From Siccibacter turicensis LMG 23730 (GTDB lineage Bacteria > Pseudomonadota > Gammaproteobacteria > Enterobacterales > Enterobacteriaceae), in contig NZ_AWFZ01000042.1 of assembly GCF_000463155.2 (NCBI RefSeq), positions 262,281 through 326,280 of the forward strand: a stretch of DNA of 64,000 bases. The letters are read 5' to 3'. Each line of letters opens with the position of its first letter. Positions within the stretch are counted from its first letter, which is position 1. Position numbers and translations under genes: made by a program. Below, piece by piece: positions 35,346-48,826 of this stretch. The notes under the pieces were generated by a model. It saw nothing but the letters and a program-made list of their open reading frames with translations. It did not search any database and was not told the origin of the DNA.

Positions 35346-36437
35346 TTAGACGTTGAACAGGAAGTTCATCACGTCGCCATCTTTGACGATGTAGTCTTTG
35401 CCTTCTGCGCGCATCTTGCCCGCTTCTTTGGCACCCTGTTCGCCTTTGTAGGTGATGAAATCTTCATAGGCGATGGTTTGGGCGCGGATAAAGCCTTTTT
35501 CGAAGTCGGTATGGATCTTACCGGCCGCCTGCGGAGCGGTAGCGCCGACCGGGATGGTCCAGGCGCGTACTTCTTTCACGCCGGCGGTGAAGTAGGTTTG
35601 CAGGTTCAGCAGCTCGTAACCGGCGCGGATCACGCGGTTCAGACCTGGCTCTTCGAGGCCCAGCTCAGCCATAAACTCGTCGCGATCGGCATCGTCCAGC
35701 TCGGCGATGTCAGATTCTACGGCGGCGCACACGGCGACCACCACCGAACCCTCTTTGGCGGCAATTTCACGCACCTGATCCAGATACGGGTTGTTTTCGA
35801 AGCCGTCTTCGTTGACGTTAGCGATGTACATGGTCGGCTTCAGCGTCAGGAAGCTCAGGTAGCGGATAGCCGCTTTGTCTTCGTCAGTCAGCGGCAGGGC
35901 GCGCAGCATGCCGGCGTTTTCCAGGTGCGGCAGGCATTTTTCCAGCGCGGCCAGTTCAGCTTTCGCGTCTTTGTCGCCGCCTTTGGCTTTCTTCTGCACG
36001 CGATGAATCGCGCGCTCGCAGGTGTCGAGGTCGGAGAGCGCCAGCTCGGTATTGATAACGTCAATATCTTCAGCCGGATCGACTTTGTTGTTCACGTGGA
36101 TGATGTTGTCGTTCTCAAAGCAGCGCACCACGTGGCCGATCGCTTCGGTCTCACGGATATTGGTCAGGAACTGGTTGCCCAGGCCTTCGCCTTTGGAGGC
36201 GCCTTTTACCAGGCCCGCGATATCCACGAACTCCATCGTGGTCGGCAGGATACGCTGCGGTTTTACGATTTCAGCCAGCTTATCCAGACGCGGGTCCGGC
36301 ATCGGCACCACGCCGGTGTTCGGCTCAATGGTACAGAACGGGAAGTTCGCCGCTTCAATACCTGCTTTGGTGAGCGCGTTGAACAGGGTAGATTTACCCA
36401 CGTTAGGTAAGCCAACGATACCGCATTTAAATCCCAT
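35346..36437 (-). CDS. ychF: Redox-regulated ATPase YchF (OLA1)
   Basis: 363 residues, identical in length to E. coli. Obg-related P-loop NTPase that prefers ATP and associates with ribosomes; it is linked to oxidative-stress control. G1 [15 protein letters not shown] at residues 8-22, G3 [17 protein letters not shown], a long central coiled coil (about residues 130-210) and the C-terminal TGS domain ([17 protein letters not shown] to [12 protein letters not shown]). AAGGTGATG precedes the ATG. It is upstream of nothing on its own strand except the shared terminator, and 137 bp downstream of pth, as in E. coli. Confidence 0.97.
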   Translation of the reverse strand: MGFKCGIVGLPNVGKSTLFNALTKAGIEAANFPFCTIEPNTGVVPMPDPRLDKLAEIVKPQRILPTTMEFVDIAGLVKGASKGEGLGNQFLTNIRETEAIGHVVRCFENDNIIHVNNKVDPAEDIDVINTELALSDLDTCERAIHRVQKKAKGGDKDAKAELAALEKCLPHLENAGMLRALPLTDEDKAAIRYLSFLTLKPTMYIANVNEDGFENNPYLDQVREIAAKEGSVVVAVCAAVESDIAELDDADRDEFMAELGLEEPGLNRVIRAGYELLNLQTYFTAGVKEVRAWTIPVGATAPQAAGKIHTDFEKGFIRAQTIAYEDFITYKGEQGAKEAGKMRAEGKDYIVKDGDVMNFLFNV

Positions 36438-36574
36438 GGTTTACATCACCTTAATAACTTGTTAATCAAAGAGTTAGGGTTAACTCATCGATATAAATAA
36501 CGACTTTGCCCGCTATTATACACGCAACTTCGCCCGGACGGGGGGAAATCCCGGCCCGGCAGGGGAAAAGTCGC

Positions 36575-37159
36575 TTACTGTGCCTTAAAGGCGTGCAGGC
36601 GGTTAGTGGCTTTGGTGAGCCCGTCAGCCAGCCAGACTTCCGTGCAGCGCGCCGCCTCGTCTACCGCGTCATCAATAAGCGTCTGCTCTGAGGTCGGCGG
36701 TTTACCCAGCACAAAGCCCACGACTTTGTTTTTATCGCCCGGATGACCAATCCCGATGCGCAGGCGGTGAAAGTTCGGGTTATTGCCGAGCTTGCTGATG
36801 ATATCTTTCAGGCCATTGTGGCCGCCGTGCCCGCCGCCGAGTTTGAACTTCGCCACGCCCGGTGGCAGGTCGAGCTCGTCATGGGCGACCAGAATCTCAT
36901 CCGGCGCGATGCGGTAGAACGTGGCCATGGCCGCCACGGCTTTGCCGCTCAGGTTCATAAAGGTGGTTGGCACCAGCAGGCGCACGTCGTTGCCCGCCAG
37001 CGTCAGGCGCGAGGTGTAGCCAAAAAATTTCGACTCCTCTTTGAGCGGCGCGCGGTGGCGCTCCGCCAGCAGGTCCACGTACCAGGCGCCGGCGTTGTGG
37101 CGGGTGGCTGCGTATTCGGCACCCGGGTTGGCAAGGCCAACAATCAGCTTAATCGTCAT
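36575..37159 (-). CDS. pth: Peptidyl-tRNA hydrolase
   Basis: 194 residues, identical to E. coli. Essential cytosolic enzyme that releases peptides from dropped-off peptidyl-tRNA. The catalytic His lies in YAATRHNAG (H21 counting Met1), the conserved Asp in [12 protein letters not shown], and the substrate loop is FMNLSGKAV and [16 protein letters not shown] use ATG 37159 ([13 protein letters not shown]) with AGGAAGAG upstream; the frame continues 31 codons further but without conservation. It is divergent from ychH. Confidence 0.97.
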   Translation of the reverse strand: MTIKLIVGLANPGAEYAATRHNAGAWYVDLLAERHRAPLKEESKFFGYTSRLTLAGNDVRLLVPTTFMNLSGKAVAAMATFYRIAPDEILVAHDELDLPPGVAKFKLGGGHGGHNGLKDIISKLGNNPNFHRLRIGIGHPGDKNKVVGFVLGKPPTSEQTLIDDAVDEAARCTEVWLADGLTKATNRLHAFKAQ

Positions 37160-37332
37160 TACTCTCTTCCTGAACCACGCATTTTGCCGCGTAGTGTACT
37201 TTGCGGCTGGCAGGATGACAAAGCGCGCGACACTTTTGGCCGGATAAACCAATAATTGCTGCCATGAATCATTCGAATATCATGTAATTCATCAACTTAT
37301 TTGTAAACTTTTGTCCGTTGGCGGTGAATAAA

Positions 37333-37377
37333 TGTGATCGATCCCGCATCGGGTATCCATACGCATTGCCTATACTT
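37333..37377 (+). promoter_or_regulatory. Promoter region of ychH
   Basis: TTGCCTATACTT at 37366-37377 contains the sigma-S-type -10 CTATACTT and is identical over 12 bases to the element at ymgE. TGTGATCGATC at 37333-37343 is a perfect left half of a CRP site but the right half is poor. The start would be about 50 nt before the ychH ATG. Confidence 0.5.
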
Positions 37378-37431
37378 TACCCATCACGAATGGGGATATT
37401 CTCCATCATACGAAAGATCCGGAGGTAACAG

Positions 37432-37704
37432 ATGAAACGCAAAAACGCTTCGTTGCTCGGTAACTTTCTCATGGGGTTAGGGCTGGTGGTAATGGTAGTG
37501 GGTGTTGGGTACTCCATCCTGAACCAGCTGCCGCAGCTCGATCTGCCACAGTATTTCGCACATGGCGCGGTGCTTAGCATCTTCGTCGGGGCCGTTTTGT
37601 GGCTGGCCGGCGCGCGCGTCGGCGGACATGAACAGGTCTGCGATCGCTACTGGTGGGTACGCCACTATGACAAACGCTGCCGCCGCAACCAGCATCACAG
37701 CTAG
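37432..37704 (+). CDS. ychH: Stress-induced inner membrane protein YchH
   Basis: 90 residues, DUF2583 family. Two membrane helices, about 9-29 (LGNFLMGLGLVVMVVGVGYSI) and 44-62 (GAVLSIFVGAVLWLAGARV), then a basic, aromatic tail (CDRYWWVRHYDKRCRRNQHH). E. coli YchH is induced by several stresses; biochemical role unknown. GGAGG lies 7 nt before the ATG. It is divergent from pth and monocistronic, with a terminator 20 nt after the stop. Confidence 0.93.
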   Translation: MKRKNASLLGNFLMGLGLVVMVVGVGYSILNQLPQLDLPQYFAHGAVLSIFVGAVLWLAGARVGGHEQVCDRYWWVRHYDKRCRRNQHHS

Positions 37705-37724
37705 CCTCAGATTCTGCCCGATAC

Positions 37725-37748
37725 AACGGCTCCCGACAGGGGGCCGTT
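37725..37748 (+). terminator. ychH intrinsic terminator
   Basis: 10-bp stem AACGGCTCCC (37725-37734) and GGGGGCCGTT (37739-37748) with one GU pair and loop GACA, followed by eight T. Confidence 0.9.
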
Positions 37749-37764
37749 TTTTTTAGTAAGATGC

Positions 37765-37795
37765 TTGACCCTGACGTAACGTCAGGCTTCAGAGT
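37765..37795 (+). promoter_or_regulatory. MerR-type operator/promoter of the TipA-like regulator
   Basis: -35 TTGACC (37765-37770), a 19-bp spacer and a weak -10 CAGAGT (37790-37795). The spacer region holds a perfect palindrome, CCTGACGT-A-ACGTCAGG (37770-37786). A 19-bp spacer with a centred palindrome is the standard layout at MerR-family promoters, so this is probably the autoregulatory site. Confidence 0.8.
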
Positions 37796-37821
37796 GGCGG
37801 GCAGCAGAAGAGGAGAGACCG

Positions 37822-38865
37822 ATGTTACTTCAGACCGGGGAGCTGGCCAGGCACGCAGGCGTGACGGTGCGGACCCTGCATCACTACGAAAAAATCGGTT
37901 TGCTCCTGCCTTCTGCGCGCAGCGATGCGGGCTATCGGTTATACAGCCAGCGCGATGTTCAGCGCCTGTATGCCATTCAGGCGCTCACGCGCATGGGATT
38001 AAGCCTGGCGGAGGTGCGCGAGATGCTGGAGAGCGGCATGCTCTCCCTGGGGCAGGTCATCGACAGACAGATGACCATGCTGCGCGAGCAGATTGACCAG
38101 GCGCAACGGCTTCATGCGCGCCTGGCAACGCTGCGAAGCGGACTGCAAACCGGGGATGAGCCCGATCTCCAGACGTGGCTCACGACACTTGAGATGATGA
38201 CAATGTTTGATAAATGGTTTTCCCCCGATGAACTGACCCAACTGCCGTTTGCCCGTCAGGATCCGCTCCGCCAGCAGGCGTGGCGCGATCTTGTCGCAGA
38301 GGCAACGGATCTGCTGGCCCGCGACGTGGCCCCGGAGGCGCCGGAAGCCCAGGCGCTGGCGACGTGCTGGATGGAAACGCTGGAGCGCGATACCGCCGGC
38401 GATCCGGCGTTTCTCACCCGGCTCAATGCCATGCACCATGCGGAACCGGAGATGCAGCGCCAGACCGGCATCACGCCCGCGATCCTCGATTTCATTACCC
38501 GGGCCTTTGCCGAAAGCAAGCTGGCAATCTACCAGCGCTATCTTACGCCGGAGGAGTTTGCCTGGACGCGCGCGCACTATTTCGATCGCATGATGGAGTG
38601 GCCGCCGCTGGTGGCGAGGCTTAACGAGGCGGTACGCAGCGAGGCATCGCCGCAGGGGGAAGAGGGGCAAGCCATCGCGGCGGCGTGGCTCACGCTGTTC
38701 AGCTCCTTTGCGGGAACCGATCCGCGTACACAGATGAAGTTTCGTCAGGCGATGGCCGAGGAGCCTCATCTGAGCAAAGGCACCTGGATGACGGCGCCGA
38801 TGCTGGCCTGGCTGCAGCAGGCCATCGGTACGCTGATGCAGGCGAACGGGCCTGCATCGCGTTAA
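37822..38865 (+). CDS. MerR-family regulator with TipA-S-like ligand domain
   Basis: 347 residues. N-terminal MerR winged helix ([41 protein letters not shown], then [25 protein letters not shown]), a dimerisation coiled coil about 75-108, and a long all-alpha C-terminal part (about 125-347) that resembles the TipA-S drug-binding domain, here apparently in two successive helical repeats. Such regulators sense hydrophobic or peptide antibiotics; the ligand here is unknown. GAGGAGAG precedes the ATG. It stands alone, inserted between ychH and dauA, and its stop is 3 bp from the convergent dauA stop. Confidence 0.85.
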   Translation: MLLQTGELARHAGVTVRTLHHYEKIGLLLPSARSDAGYRLYSQRDVQRLYAIQALTRMGLSLAEVREMLESGMLSLGQVIDRQMTMLREQIDQAQRLHARLATLRSGLQTGDEPDLQTWLTTLEMMTMFDKWFSPDELTQLPFARQDPLRQQAWRDLVAEATDLLARDVAPEAPEAQALATCWMETLERDTAGDPAFLTRLNAMHHAEPEMQRQTGITPAILDFITRAFAESKLAIYQRYLTPEEFAWTRAHYFDRMMEWPPLVARLNEAVRSEASPQGEEGQAIAAAWLTLFSSFAGTDPRTQMKFRQAMAEEPHLSKGTWMTAPMLAWLQQAIGTLMQANGPASR

Positions 38866-38868
38866 CCG

Positions 38869-40545
38869 TTACGCCGCAAGGGCGTGGGATAAATCAGGAT
38901 AAAACGTCAGGCGGCCTGGAATCGGCTGAATACCGGCCCGGGCCAGGGTGCGCAGCGGCTGGAACTCCACGTTGCAGATGCGCAATTCGCACCCGGCCGG
39001 CAGCTTCTCAATCACGCGGGTAAAGGCATCCAGCCCGCCCGCGTCAAGCACCGGCACCGCATCCCACTGCAGGATAATTACCCGCTTCTGCTGGGCCATC
39101 TCCAGCAGCTCACTGAAGATGCGATCCGCCGCGGCGAAAAACAGCGGCCCGGTAACGCGCAGCGCGGCAACGTCAGGTTCTACGCTAACCGGCAGCGCCA
39201 CCAGGGTGGTCATCCGCGCGATGCGCCGCATAAACAGCAGCGAGGCCAGCACGATCCCGACGCTGATGGCGACCACCATGTCGAACAGCACCGTCAGGGA
39301 CATGCAGAGCAGCATCACGATGATGTCGTCCTTCGGCGCGCGACGCAGCAGCGCCACCACTTTATGCGCCTCGCTCATGTTCCAGGCCACCACCAGCAGC
39401 AGCGCTGCCATGGCCGAGAGCGGCAGCCACGAGAGCAGCGGCGCCAGCGCCAGCAGTGCCAGCAGCACCAGCAGGGCGTGGATCAGGGCTGATACCGGCG
39501 AGGTGGCCCCGGCGCGCACGTTGGCGGCCGAGCGGGCAATGGCGGCCGTAGCGGTAATGCCGCCGAAGAACGGCGCCACCATATTCCCGATCCCCTGGCC
39601 CAGCAGTTCGCTGTTCGCGTTATGGCGCGTGCCGGTCATGCCGTCGAGCACAACGGCGCACAGCAGGGACTCAATCGCGCCGAGCATCGCCATGGAAAAG
39701 GCCGCCGGCAGCAGGGCGGTCAGGCTATCCCAGCTCAGGGTGAAGGCCGGGCCGGAGAGGTGCCAGGGCAGGGCAAACTGCGGCAGCAGCTGCGGAATAC
39801 CGTTCCCCTGGCTGCCGTCAGCCAGAAGGTAGTGAAAACGCGAACCGATGGTGGCGACTTCGCTGCCGGTGAGCATCACCAGCGCCATCACGCCGCATCC
39901 GGCCAGCAGCGCGGGAAGGTGTCCCGGCAGGCGAATGCCCAGACGCGGCCAGAGGATCAGCACCGCCAGCGTCACGATGCCGACCAGCGCATCGCCCATG
40001 TGGGCTGTGGGCAGCGCGCCGACCAGCGCCGCCACTTTCGGCAGGTAGTGCTCCGGCACCTGGGCCAGCTCCAGCCCGAAGAAATCCTTAATCTGCATGG
40101 TGGCGATGGTAATACCGATCCCGGAGGTAAAGCCCAGCGTCACCGGCAGCGGAATGTACTCGATAAGCCGCCCGAAGCGGGCCAGACCGAACAGCACCAG
40201 AAATACCCCGGACATCAGGGTCGCAACCAGCAGACCCGCCAGACCAAACTGCTGGGACACCGGGTAGAGAATGACCACGAACGCGGCGGTCGGGCCGGAG
40301 ACGCTGTAGCGCGAGCCGCCGCTTAATGCGATAACGATGCCCGCTACCGCGGCGGTGTAGAGGCCGTACTGGGGCGGTACGCCGCTGGCAATCGCCAGCG
40401 CCATTGCCAGGGGGATCGCAATAATGCCGACCGTGATACCGGCGACCGCGTCGCGGCTCAGGCGGGAAAGGGTATATTTTTCACGCCAGCAGGCGTCAAT
40501 CAGGGCGCGAAAGGGCAGTGTCTGAGAGAAAGTTGAACGTTTCAC
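38869..40545 (-). CDS. dauA: C4-dicarboxylic acid transporter DauA (SulP family)
   Basis: 558 residues. Inner-membrane SulP/SLC26 transporter that takes up succinate aerobically at acidic pH in E. coli. Membrane domain about residues 25-435 with the family signature [33 protein letters not shown] and [33 protein letters not shown]. Cytosolic STAS domain about 448-555 ([39 protein letters not shown]). The start is GTG at 40545 after GGATGAT. It is convergent with the MerR-type gene and downstream of the prs terminator. Confidence 0.95.
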   Translation of the reverse strand: MKRSTFSQTLPFRALIDACWREKYTLSRLSRDAVAGITVGIIAIPLAMALAIASGVPPQYGLYTAAVAGIVIALSGGSRYSVSGPTAAFVVILYPVSQQFGLAGLLVATLMSGVFLVLFGLARFGRLIEYIPLPVTLGFTSGIGITIATMQIKDFFGLELAQVPEHYLPKVAALVGALPTAHMGDALVGIVTLAVLILWPRLGIRLPGHLPALLAGCGVMALVMLTGSEVATIGSRFHYLLADGSQGNGIPQLLPQFALPWHLSGPAFTLSWDSLTALLPAAFSMAMLGAIESLLCAVVLDGMTGTRHNANSELLGQGIGNMVAPFFGGITATAAIARSAANVRAGATSPVSALIHALLVLLALLALAPLLSWLPLSAMAALLLVVAWNMSEAHKVVALLRRAPKDDIIVMLLCMSLTVLFDMVVAISVGIVLASLLFMRRIARMTTLVALPVSVEPDVAALRVTGPLFFAAADRIFSELLEMAQQKRVIILQWDAVPVLDAGGLDAFTRVIEKLPAGCELRICNVEFQPLRTLARAGIQPIPGRLTFYPDLSHALAA

Positions 40546-40632
40546 TATAAATCATCCGTGAGCGCATCATCTGTTTCATCTGGTACAGATGAAGGTAACA
40601 TAGATCATACAAAAGCAACGGATCATAAAAAA

Positions 40633-40648
40633 ACCCGCCGGAGCGGGT
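40633..40648 (-). terminator. prs intrinsic terminator
   Basis: Stem ACCCGC (40633-40638) and GCGGGT (40643-40648), loop CGGA, followed on the minus strand by seven T (40633-40627). It starts 18 nt after the prs stop. Confidence 0.88.
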
Positions 40649-40665
40649 CTTTAAGCGCAGTCCGA

Positions 40666-41652
<987 letters not shown>

Positions 41653-41739
41653 TTACCGTAAAATGCGCGAGCGGGGTAACGCTTCATCCAGGCGGTGTAA
41701 TAAAGAGCGCGATGCAACGTCTGAAACAGGGTGACGTTG

Positions 41740-42609
41740 TCACCGGAGCTCAGCGTGCCCGGAAATGGCATGTTGTAGTGGAGAAATATTCATTCCGCGC
41801 GCTACAAAACCCTGTAACCACTCCGGGGCTTGCTCAAGCACCCGACGGGCGGCGGATTCGGTGTCAAATTCAGCAAACACACAAGCTCCTGTGCCGGTCA
41901 GGCGCGACGGCGCGTATTCTAACAGCCAGGAAAGCGCGGCATCAACCTCACGAAAACGTTTTCTTGCGATAACCTCACAATCGTTGCCAAATTCACAATT
42001 TAATAACGTTTCGATTGACCTGACCGGGGTAGCGCGCGGCAGGTCCGGGTCGTTAAAAATAAGCGGGGTGGGAATGCTCACGCCGGGATGCGCCACCAGA
42101 TACCACTTCTCCGGCGGATCCACCGGCGTCAGAAGCTCGCCAACGCCCTCGGCAAACGCCCCGTGGCCGCGCACAAATACCGGCACGTCGGCACCCAGCC
42201 GCAGCCCAAACGTGGCCAGCTCGTTGGTGGTGAAGCCGCACTGCCACAGCTGGTTAAGCGCTACCAGCACCGTAGCGGCATTGGATGAACCGCCGCCAAG
42301 ACCACCGCCCATCGGCAGACGCTTCTCGACGCCGATATCGGCTCCCCAGCTGGCGGTTGTCAGACCACGCACGCGGCCTTCGGACAGCAGCAGGCGGGCG
42401 GCACGGATAATCAGATTGTCCTCCTGCGCCACGCCGTCCACCGGGGTTACCAGCCGCAGCTCGCCATCGCTGCGTGGGGTAATGGCGATCTCGTCGCCGT
42501 AATCAAGAAACTGAAACAGCGTCTGCAGGTTGTGGTACCCGTCCGCGCGCCGCCCGGTGATATAGAGAAACAGGTTCAGTTTTGCCGGAGAGGGCCAGCG
42601 ACTCATCAT
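41740..42609 (-). CDS. ispE: 4-diphosphocytidyl-2-C-methyl-D-erythritol kinase
   Basis: 289 residues (E. coli 283). GHMP-family kinase, fourth step of the MEP isoprenoid pathway. N-terminal [25 protein letters not shown]-binding glycine loop [28 protein letters not shown]-terminal [13 protein letters not shown]. Its ATG overlaps the lolB stop (ATGA), so the two are translationally coupled; a second ATG follows directly. The tail ISGHAELR is a little longer than in E. coli. Confidence 0.97.
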   Translation of the reverse strand: MMSRWPSPAKLNLFLYITGRRADGYHNLQTLFQFLDYGDEIAITPRSDGELRLVTPVDGVAQEDNLIIRAARLLLSEGRVRGLTTASWGADIGVEKRLPMGGGLGGGSSNAATVLVALNQLWQCGFTTNELATFGLRLGADVPVFVRGHGAFAEGVGELLTPVDPPEKWYLVAHPGVSIPTPLIFNDPDLPRATPVRSIETLLNCEFGNDCEVIARKRFREVDAALSWLLEYAPSRLTGTGACVFAEFDTESAARRVLEQAPEWLQGFVARGMNISPLQHAISGHAELR

Positions 42610-43229
42610 TTCACGTTCCAGCTGTCCATTTTCAGCTTGATGCGCAAGTTATCCTGACGCAGTTCCATATTGGACGGCAGGGCCGGACGCATCTCGGTGT
42701 TGTAGTCGCTGTAGACCACCTTCCAGTCTTTGCCGTTCTGGCTGTAGTTCACTTCGCTCAGACGATAGTTGCTGTCGAGCTTATAGTCGGTGGCATCGCC
42801 GGGCAGGCCCAGCATCCACTGGCGCAGGCTGTTGATCGGGATCGGCATGCCGGTCAGTTTGCCAATCATCTCTTCGGCATCGATCGCGGTGTAACGTTGA
42901 CCTTTATTGTCCACCAGTTGAACGTGGCCCGGTGCGGCATCCAGCTGCAGTTCGGTGCTGCCAAGCGGGTTGGTCAGCAGCAGGCGGTAGCGCTCCGGGG
43001 AGGTCTGCTGCCAGAAGAAGCGGGCGTAGACTTTTTGCTTATCGGAGAGGAAGGCGAACGCGCCGCGGGTGTCGTACTGGGAAATACGCGCCACTTCAGC
43101 CTGGTGCTGACGCCACTGCGGGCTGTCCGGGCTGGTGCCTGGGCCTTTCGGGGCGGTGGTGGTACAGGCGGTCAGCACAAGCGTTGCCAGCGGCAACAGG
43201 CGTAGCAGTCGAATATCAGCGATGGTCAT
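42606..43229 (-). CDS. lolB: Outer-membrane lipoprotein insertase LolB
   Basis: 207 residues, identical to E. coli. Receives lipoproteins from LolA in the periplasm and inserts them in the outer membrane. Signal peptide with lipobox LVLTAC, lipidated C22. Conserved [69 protein letters not shown]. The start at 43229 keeps a normal signal peptide; the frame is open 15 codons further up. It is divergent from hemA, with ispE coupled behind it. Confidence 0.97.
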   Translation of the reverse strand: MTIADIRLLRLLPLATLVLTACTTTAPKGPGTSPDSPQWRQHQAEVARISQYDTRGAFAFLSDKQKVYARFFWQQTSPERYRLLLTNPLGSTELQLDAAPGHVQLVDNKGQRYTAIDAEEMIGKLTGMPIPINSLRQWMLGLPGDATDYKLDSNYRLSEVNYSQNGKDWKVVYSDYNTEMRPALPSNMELRQDNLRIKLKMDSWNVK

Positions 43230-43429
43230 AATGACGGCAAATCCTTGAAAAACGTTGCGGTTGTAACCTTTCATGCTAGCGCCCGCCTGGTCGGGCGTCT
43301 ATGTTCTCGTTGTCCTAAATCATAAAATTAACTATTACTCCAAAAGGGGTGATTCCCTTTTCTTGATTCCTGGCATCCTGTATGATGCCCCGGTCTAACC
43401 ATATCAACGCTGGTACTATTCCCGCTCAC

Positions 43430-44686
43430 ATGACCCTTTTAGCGCTCGGCATCAACCACAAAACGGCTCCTGTCTCGCTGCGAGAACGCGTTACGTTTTC
43501 GCCGGACACGCTCGACCAGGCGCTGGAAAGCCTGCAGGCGCTGCCGATGGTGCAGGGCGGGGTGGTGCTGTCGACCTGCAACCGTACCGAGCTTTATCTC
43601 AGCGTTGAAGAGCAGGACAACCTCCATGACCGCCTGGTGCGCTGGCTGTGCGATTTCCACAATCTCGATGAAGAAGATGTGCGCAACAGCCTCTACTGGC
43701 ACCACGACAATGACGCTGTCAGTCACCTGATGCGCGTCGCCAGCGGTCTGGATTCACTGGTGCTGGGCGAGCCGCAGATTCTGGGCCAGGTCAAAAAAGC
43801 CTATGCCGATTCGCAGCGCGGCCATGCCGGGGCCAGCGAGCTGGAACGCATGTTCCAGAAGTCCTTCTCCGTCGCCAAGCGCGTGCGTACCGAAACCGAC
43901 ATCGGGGCCAGTGCGGTCTCGGTGGCGTTTGCTGCCTGCACCCTGGCGCGCCAGATCTTCGAATCCCTCTCTACCGTGACCGTGATGCTGGTCGGCGCCG
44001 GTGAAACCATCGAGCTTGCCGCCCGCCATCTGCGCGAGCACAACGTCAAGAAAATGATTATCGCCAACCGCACCCGCGAGCGCGCTCAGCGTCTGGCGGA
44101 TGAAGTGGGGGCCGATGTGATCGGCCTGGCGGAGATTGACGAGCGTCTGAAAGACGCGGATATCATTATCAGTTCCACCGCCAGCCCGCTGCCGATCATT
44201 GGTAAAGGGATGGTGGAGCGCGCCCTGAAAGCGCGCCGTAACCAGCCCATGCTGCTGGTGGACATCGCCGTGCCGCGCGATGTTGAGCCCGAGGTCGGCA
44301 AGCTGACCAGCGCTTATCTCTACAGCGTGGACGATCTGCAGGCCATCATTTCCCATAACCTCGCCCAGCGTAAAGCCGCTGCCATTCAGGCAGAGAGCAT
44401 TGTTGCGCAGGAAGCGAGCGAGTTTATGGCCTGGGTTCGCGCCCAGAGCGCCAGCGACACCATCCGCGAATACCGCGGCCAGGCGAGTATGGTGCAGGAA
44501 GAATTAACGGCCAAAGCGCTGGCGGCCCTGCAACAGGGCGGCGATGCGGAATCTATTATGCAGGATCTGGCGCGCAAACTGACCAACCGCCTGATCCATG
44601 CTCCAACCAAAGCTCTTCAGCAGGCCGCTCGCGACGGCGATGACGAACGCCTGCACATTCTGCGCAACAGCCTCGGGCTGGATTAG
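43430..44686 (+). CDS. hemA: Glutamyl-tRNA reductase
   Basis: 418 residues. NADPH-dependent reduction of Glu-tRNA to glutamate-1-semialdehyde, the committed step of heme synthesis. N-terminus [19 protein letters not shown], active-site C50 in [18 protein letters not shown]-binding [17 protein letters not shown], and C-terminal dimerisation region ending RNSLGLD. ATG 43430 is the conserved start; 16 upstream codons are open. In Salmonella HemA stability depends on heme. It is followed by prfA after 44 bp, the conserved hemA-prfA-prmC operon. Confidence 0.98.
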   Translation: MTLLALGINHKTAPVSLRERVTFSPDTLDQALESLQALPMVQGGVVLSTCNRTELYLSVEEQDNLHDRLVRWLCDFHNLDEEDVRNSLYWHHDNDAVSHLMRVASGLDSLVLGEPQILGQVKKAYADSQRGHAGASELERMFQKSFSVAKRVRTETDIGASAVSVAFAACTLARQIFESLSTVTVMLVGAGETIELAARHLREHNVKKMIIANRTRERAQRLADEVGADVIGLAEIDERLKDADIIISSTASPLPIIGKGMVERALKARRNQPMLLVDIAVPRDVEPEVGKLTSAYLYSVDDLQAIISHNLAQRKAAAIQAESIVAQEASEFMAWVRAQSASDTIREYRGQASMVQEELTAKALAALQQGGDAESIMQDLARKLTNRLIHAPTKALQQAARDGDDERLHILRNSLGLD

Positions 44687-44730
44687 CACGTTCCCACTTT
44701 CATACTAATAACAAGGGTGATTTACCGCCT

Positions 44731-45813
44731 ATGAAGCCTTCTATCGTTGCCAAACTGGAAGCCTTGCAGGAACGCCATGAAGAAGTTCAGGCTCTGCTGG
44801 GCGATGCCGCCACCATTGCCGATCAGGACCGTTTCCGTGCGCTCTCGCGTGAATACGCGCAGCTAAGCGACGTCTCGGCCTGCTTCCTGCAGTGGCGTCA
44901 GAACCAGGAAGACATCGACACCGCGCAGATGCTGCTCGACGATCCGGAGATGCGCGACATGGCGCAGGAAGAACTGCGCGACGCGAAAGAGAAAAGCGAA
45001 GCCCTGGAGCAGCAGCTGCAGGTGCTGCTTCTGCCTAAGGATCCGGACGACGAGCGTAACGCCTTTATTGAAGTGCGCGCCGGTACCGGCGGTGACGAAG
45101 CGGCGCTGTTTGCCGGCGATCTGTTCCGCATGTACAGCCGCTATGCCGAATCGCGCCGCTGGCGCGTTGAGATCATGAGCGCCAACGAGGGCGAGCACGG
45201 CGGGTATAAAGAAGTGATCGCCAAAATCAGCGGCGAAGGCGTGTATGGTCGTCTGAAGTTTGAATCCGGCGGGCACCGCGTGCAGCGCGTGCCGGCCACC
45301 GAATCACAGGGCCGTATCCACACCTCTGCCTGTACCGTTGCGCTGATGCCGGAGCTGCCGGAAGCGGAGCTACCGGACATCAACCCGGCGGATCTGCGGA
45401 TCGATACCTTCCGCTCCTCGGGTGCGGGTGGTCAGCACGTTAACACCACCGACTCCGCAATCCGTATTACCCACCTGCCGACCGGCATCGTGGTGGAGTG
45501 TCAGGACGAGCGTTCCCAGCATAAAAACAAAGCCAAAGCGCTGGCGGTGCTGGGCGCACGCATTCGCGCCGCGGAAGTTGCCAAGCGCCAGCAGGAAGAG
45601 GCCTCCACCCGTCGAAACCTGCTCGGCAGCGGCGATCGCAGCGATCGCAACCGCACCTACAACTTCCCGCAGGGCCGCGTCACCGATCACCGCATCAACC
45701 TGACGCTCTACCGTCTGGATGAGGTGATGGAAGGCAAGCTGGATATGCTGATTGAGCCGATTGTGCAGGAACATCAGGCAGACCTGCTGGCCGCGCTGTC
45801 CGATCAGGAATAA
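44731..45813 (+). CDS. prfA: Peptide chain release factor 1
   Basis: 360 residues, identical to E. coli RF1. Recognises UAA and UAG. The stop-codon reading motif P188-A-T190 is in [15 protein letters not shown], and the GGQ motif G233-G-Q235 ([14 protein letters not shown]) triggers hydrolysis and is methylated by PrmC, encoded next. Its TAA stop overlaps the prmC start by one base. AAGGGTG precedes the ATG. Confidence 0.98.
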   Translation: MKPSIVAKLEALQERHEEVQALLGDAATIADQDRFRALSREYAQLSDVSACFLQWRQNQEDIDTAQMLLDDPEMRDMAQEELRDAKEKSEALEQQLQVLLLPKDPDDERNAFIEVRAGTGGDEAALFAGDLFRMYSRYAESRRWRVEIMSANEGEHGGYKEVIAKISGEGVYGRLKFESGGHRVQRVPATESQGRIHTSACTVALMPELPEAELPDINPADLRIDTFRSSGAGGQHVNTTDSAIRITHLPTGIVVECQDERSQHKNKAKALAVLGARIRAAEVAKRQQEEASTRRNLLGSGDRSDRNRTYNFPQGRVTDHRINLTLYRLDEVMEGKLDMLIEPIVQEHQADLLAALSDQE

Positions 45814-46664
45814 TGGACTACCAGGGCTGGCTTACCTCGGCGGTTGCCGCGCTGCAAGGCGGCGACAGCCCGAAGCGCGATGCGGAAATCCTGCTGGGCT
45901 TTGTTACCGGCGCCTCGCGCACCTTTATTCTCGCTTTCGGGGAAACCGAACTCGAGCCCGACCAACTGACGCAGCTCGATGCTCTGCTGGCCCGCCGCGT
46001 AGCCGGCGAGCCGGTGGCGCACCTGACCGGTATGCGTGAGTTCTGGTCGCTGCCGCTGTGCGTTTCTCCCGCCACGCTTATCCCACGTCCTGATACCGAA
46101 TGCCTGGTTGAACAGGCGCTGGCGCGTCTGCCCGCCGGGCCGTGCCGCATCCTGGATGCCGGCACCGGCACCGGGGCGATTGCCCTTGCGCTGGCATCCG
46201 AGCGCCCGGATTGCAGCGTCACCGGCGTGGACCGCGTACCGGAGGCGGTGGCACTGGCGCAGCGGAATGCGCAGAATTTGCACATCTCCAACGTCGAGTT
46301 TCTGCAAAGTGACTGGTTTCACGCACTTTTTTCCCGTCGTTTTGATATGATCGTCAGCAATCCGCCCTATATCGATGCGCAGGATCCCCATCTGCAGCAG
46401 GGCGATGTACGCTTTGAGCCGCTCAGCGCCCTGGTCGCTGACCAGCACGGCCTTGGGGATCTGGCGCGTCTGGTCGATGAGGCGCGGGCGTATCTGCTTC
46501 CCGGCGGCTGGCTGCTGCTGGAGCACGGGTGGCAGCAGGGCGATGCGGTACGGCAGCTGCTGCAGCGTGCCGGGTATACGCAGGTGCTCACCTGCCGCGA
46601 CTACGGCGGCAACGAGCGGCTTAGCGTCGGGCAGTGGCCCGACAACAAGGAGTCTGTGTCATGA
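45813..46664 (+). CDS. prmC: Release factor glutamine methyltransferase PrmC
   Basis: 283 residues. Methylates the GGQ glutamine of RF1 and RF2 using SAM. N-terminal helical substrate-recognition domain about 1-85, SAM-binding motif ILDAGTGTGAIALALA near residue 113, and catalytic N183-P-P-Y186 in MIVSNPPYID. The ATG overlaps the prfA stop (TAATG), and its stop overlaps the sirB2 ATG (ATGA), so the run is translationally coupled. Confidence 0.97.
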   Translation: MDYQGWLTSAVAALQGGDSPKRDAEILLGFVTGASRTFILAFGETELEPDQLTQLDALLARRVAGEPVAHLTGMREFWSLPLCVSPATLIPRPDTECLVEQALARLPAGPCRILDAGTGTGAIALALASERPDCSVTGVDRVPEAVALAQRNAQNLHISNVEFLQSDWFHALFSRRFDMIVSNPPYIDAQDPHLQQGDVRFEPLSALVADQHGLGDLARLVDEARAYLLPGGWLLLEHGWQQGDAVRQLLQRAGYTQVLTCRDYGGNERLSVGQWPDNKESVS

Positions 46665-47050
46665 CGACATTTTTAACCGTGAAATATCTGCATATCGCCA
46701 CGGTGGCGATTTCCGTCAGTCTGTTTGTGCTGCGCTACTGGTGGCAGTACCGTGCTTCGCCGCTGCGCCTGCAGCGCTGGGTGCGCATTGTGCCGCACGT
46801 CAACGACACGCTGCTGCTGCTGACCGGCATCGTGCTGATGATCTGGACGCGCTACTATCCGTTCACCGCACATGGCGCATGGCTGACGGAGAAGCTATTT
46901 GGCGTTATCATCTACATCGTTTTAGGTTTTATTGCGCTTGGCAAAGGCAAACGCCGCCAGCAAACGCGCTGGTTCGCTTTCCTGTTGGCGCTGGTGATGG
47001 TTTACATCATCCTTAAACTCGCCATCACGCAAATACCGTTACTGGGGTAA
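46661..47050 (+). CDS. sirB2: SirB2/YchQ family inner membrane protein
   Basis: 129 residues, four predicted helices (VKYLHIATVAISVSLFVLRYWW, VNDTLLLLTGIVLMIW, KLFGVIIYIVLGFIAL, FAFLLALVMVYIILKL). SirB family; function unknown despite an old link to Salmonella invasion regulation. The start at 46661 overlaps the prmC stop; a start 9 codons earlier is open but breaks the family alignment. It is 3 bp from the sirB1 start. Confidence 0.94.
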   Translation: MTTFLTVKYLHIATVAISVSLFVLRYWWQYRASPLRLQRWVRIVPHVNDTLLLLTGIVLMIWTRYYPFTAHGAWLTEKLFGVIIYIVLGFIALGKGKRRQQTRWFAFLLALVMVYIILKLAITQIPLLG

Positions 47051-47053
47051 GTA

Positions 47054-48749
<1,696 letters not shown>

Positions 48750-48765
48750 TTGACCCTCGTACAGC

Positions 48766-48791
48766 AAAAACCCCGCCGCGGCGGGGTTTTT
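48766..48791. terminator. Bidirectional terminator kdsA / chaA
   Basis: 12-bp stem AAAAACCCCGCC (48766-48777) and GGCGGGGTTTTT (48780-48791), loop GC, with A and T runs at either side, between convergent genes. Confidence 0.94.
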
Positions 48792-48826
48792 TTATGGCTG
48801 AAAACGGCCAGGGCGTGAGTGACGAC

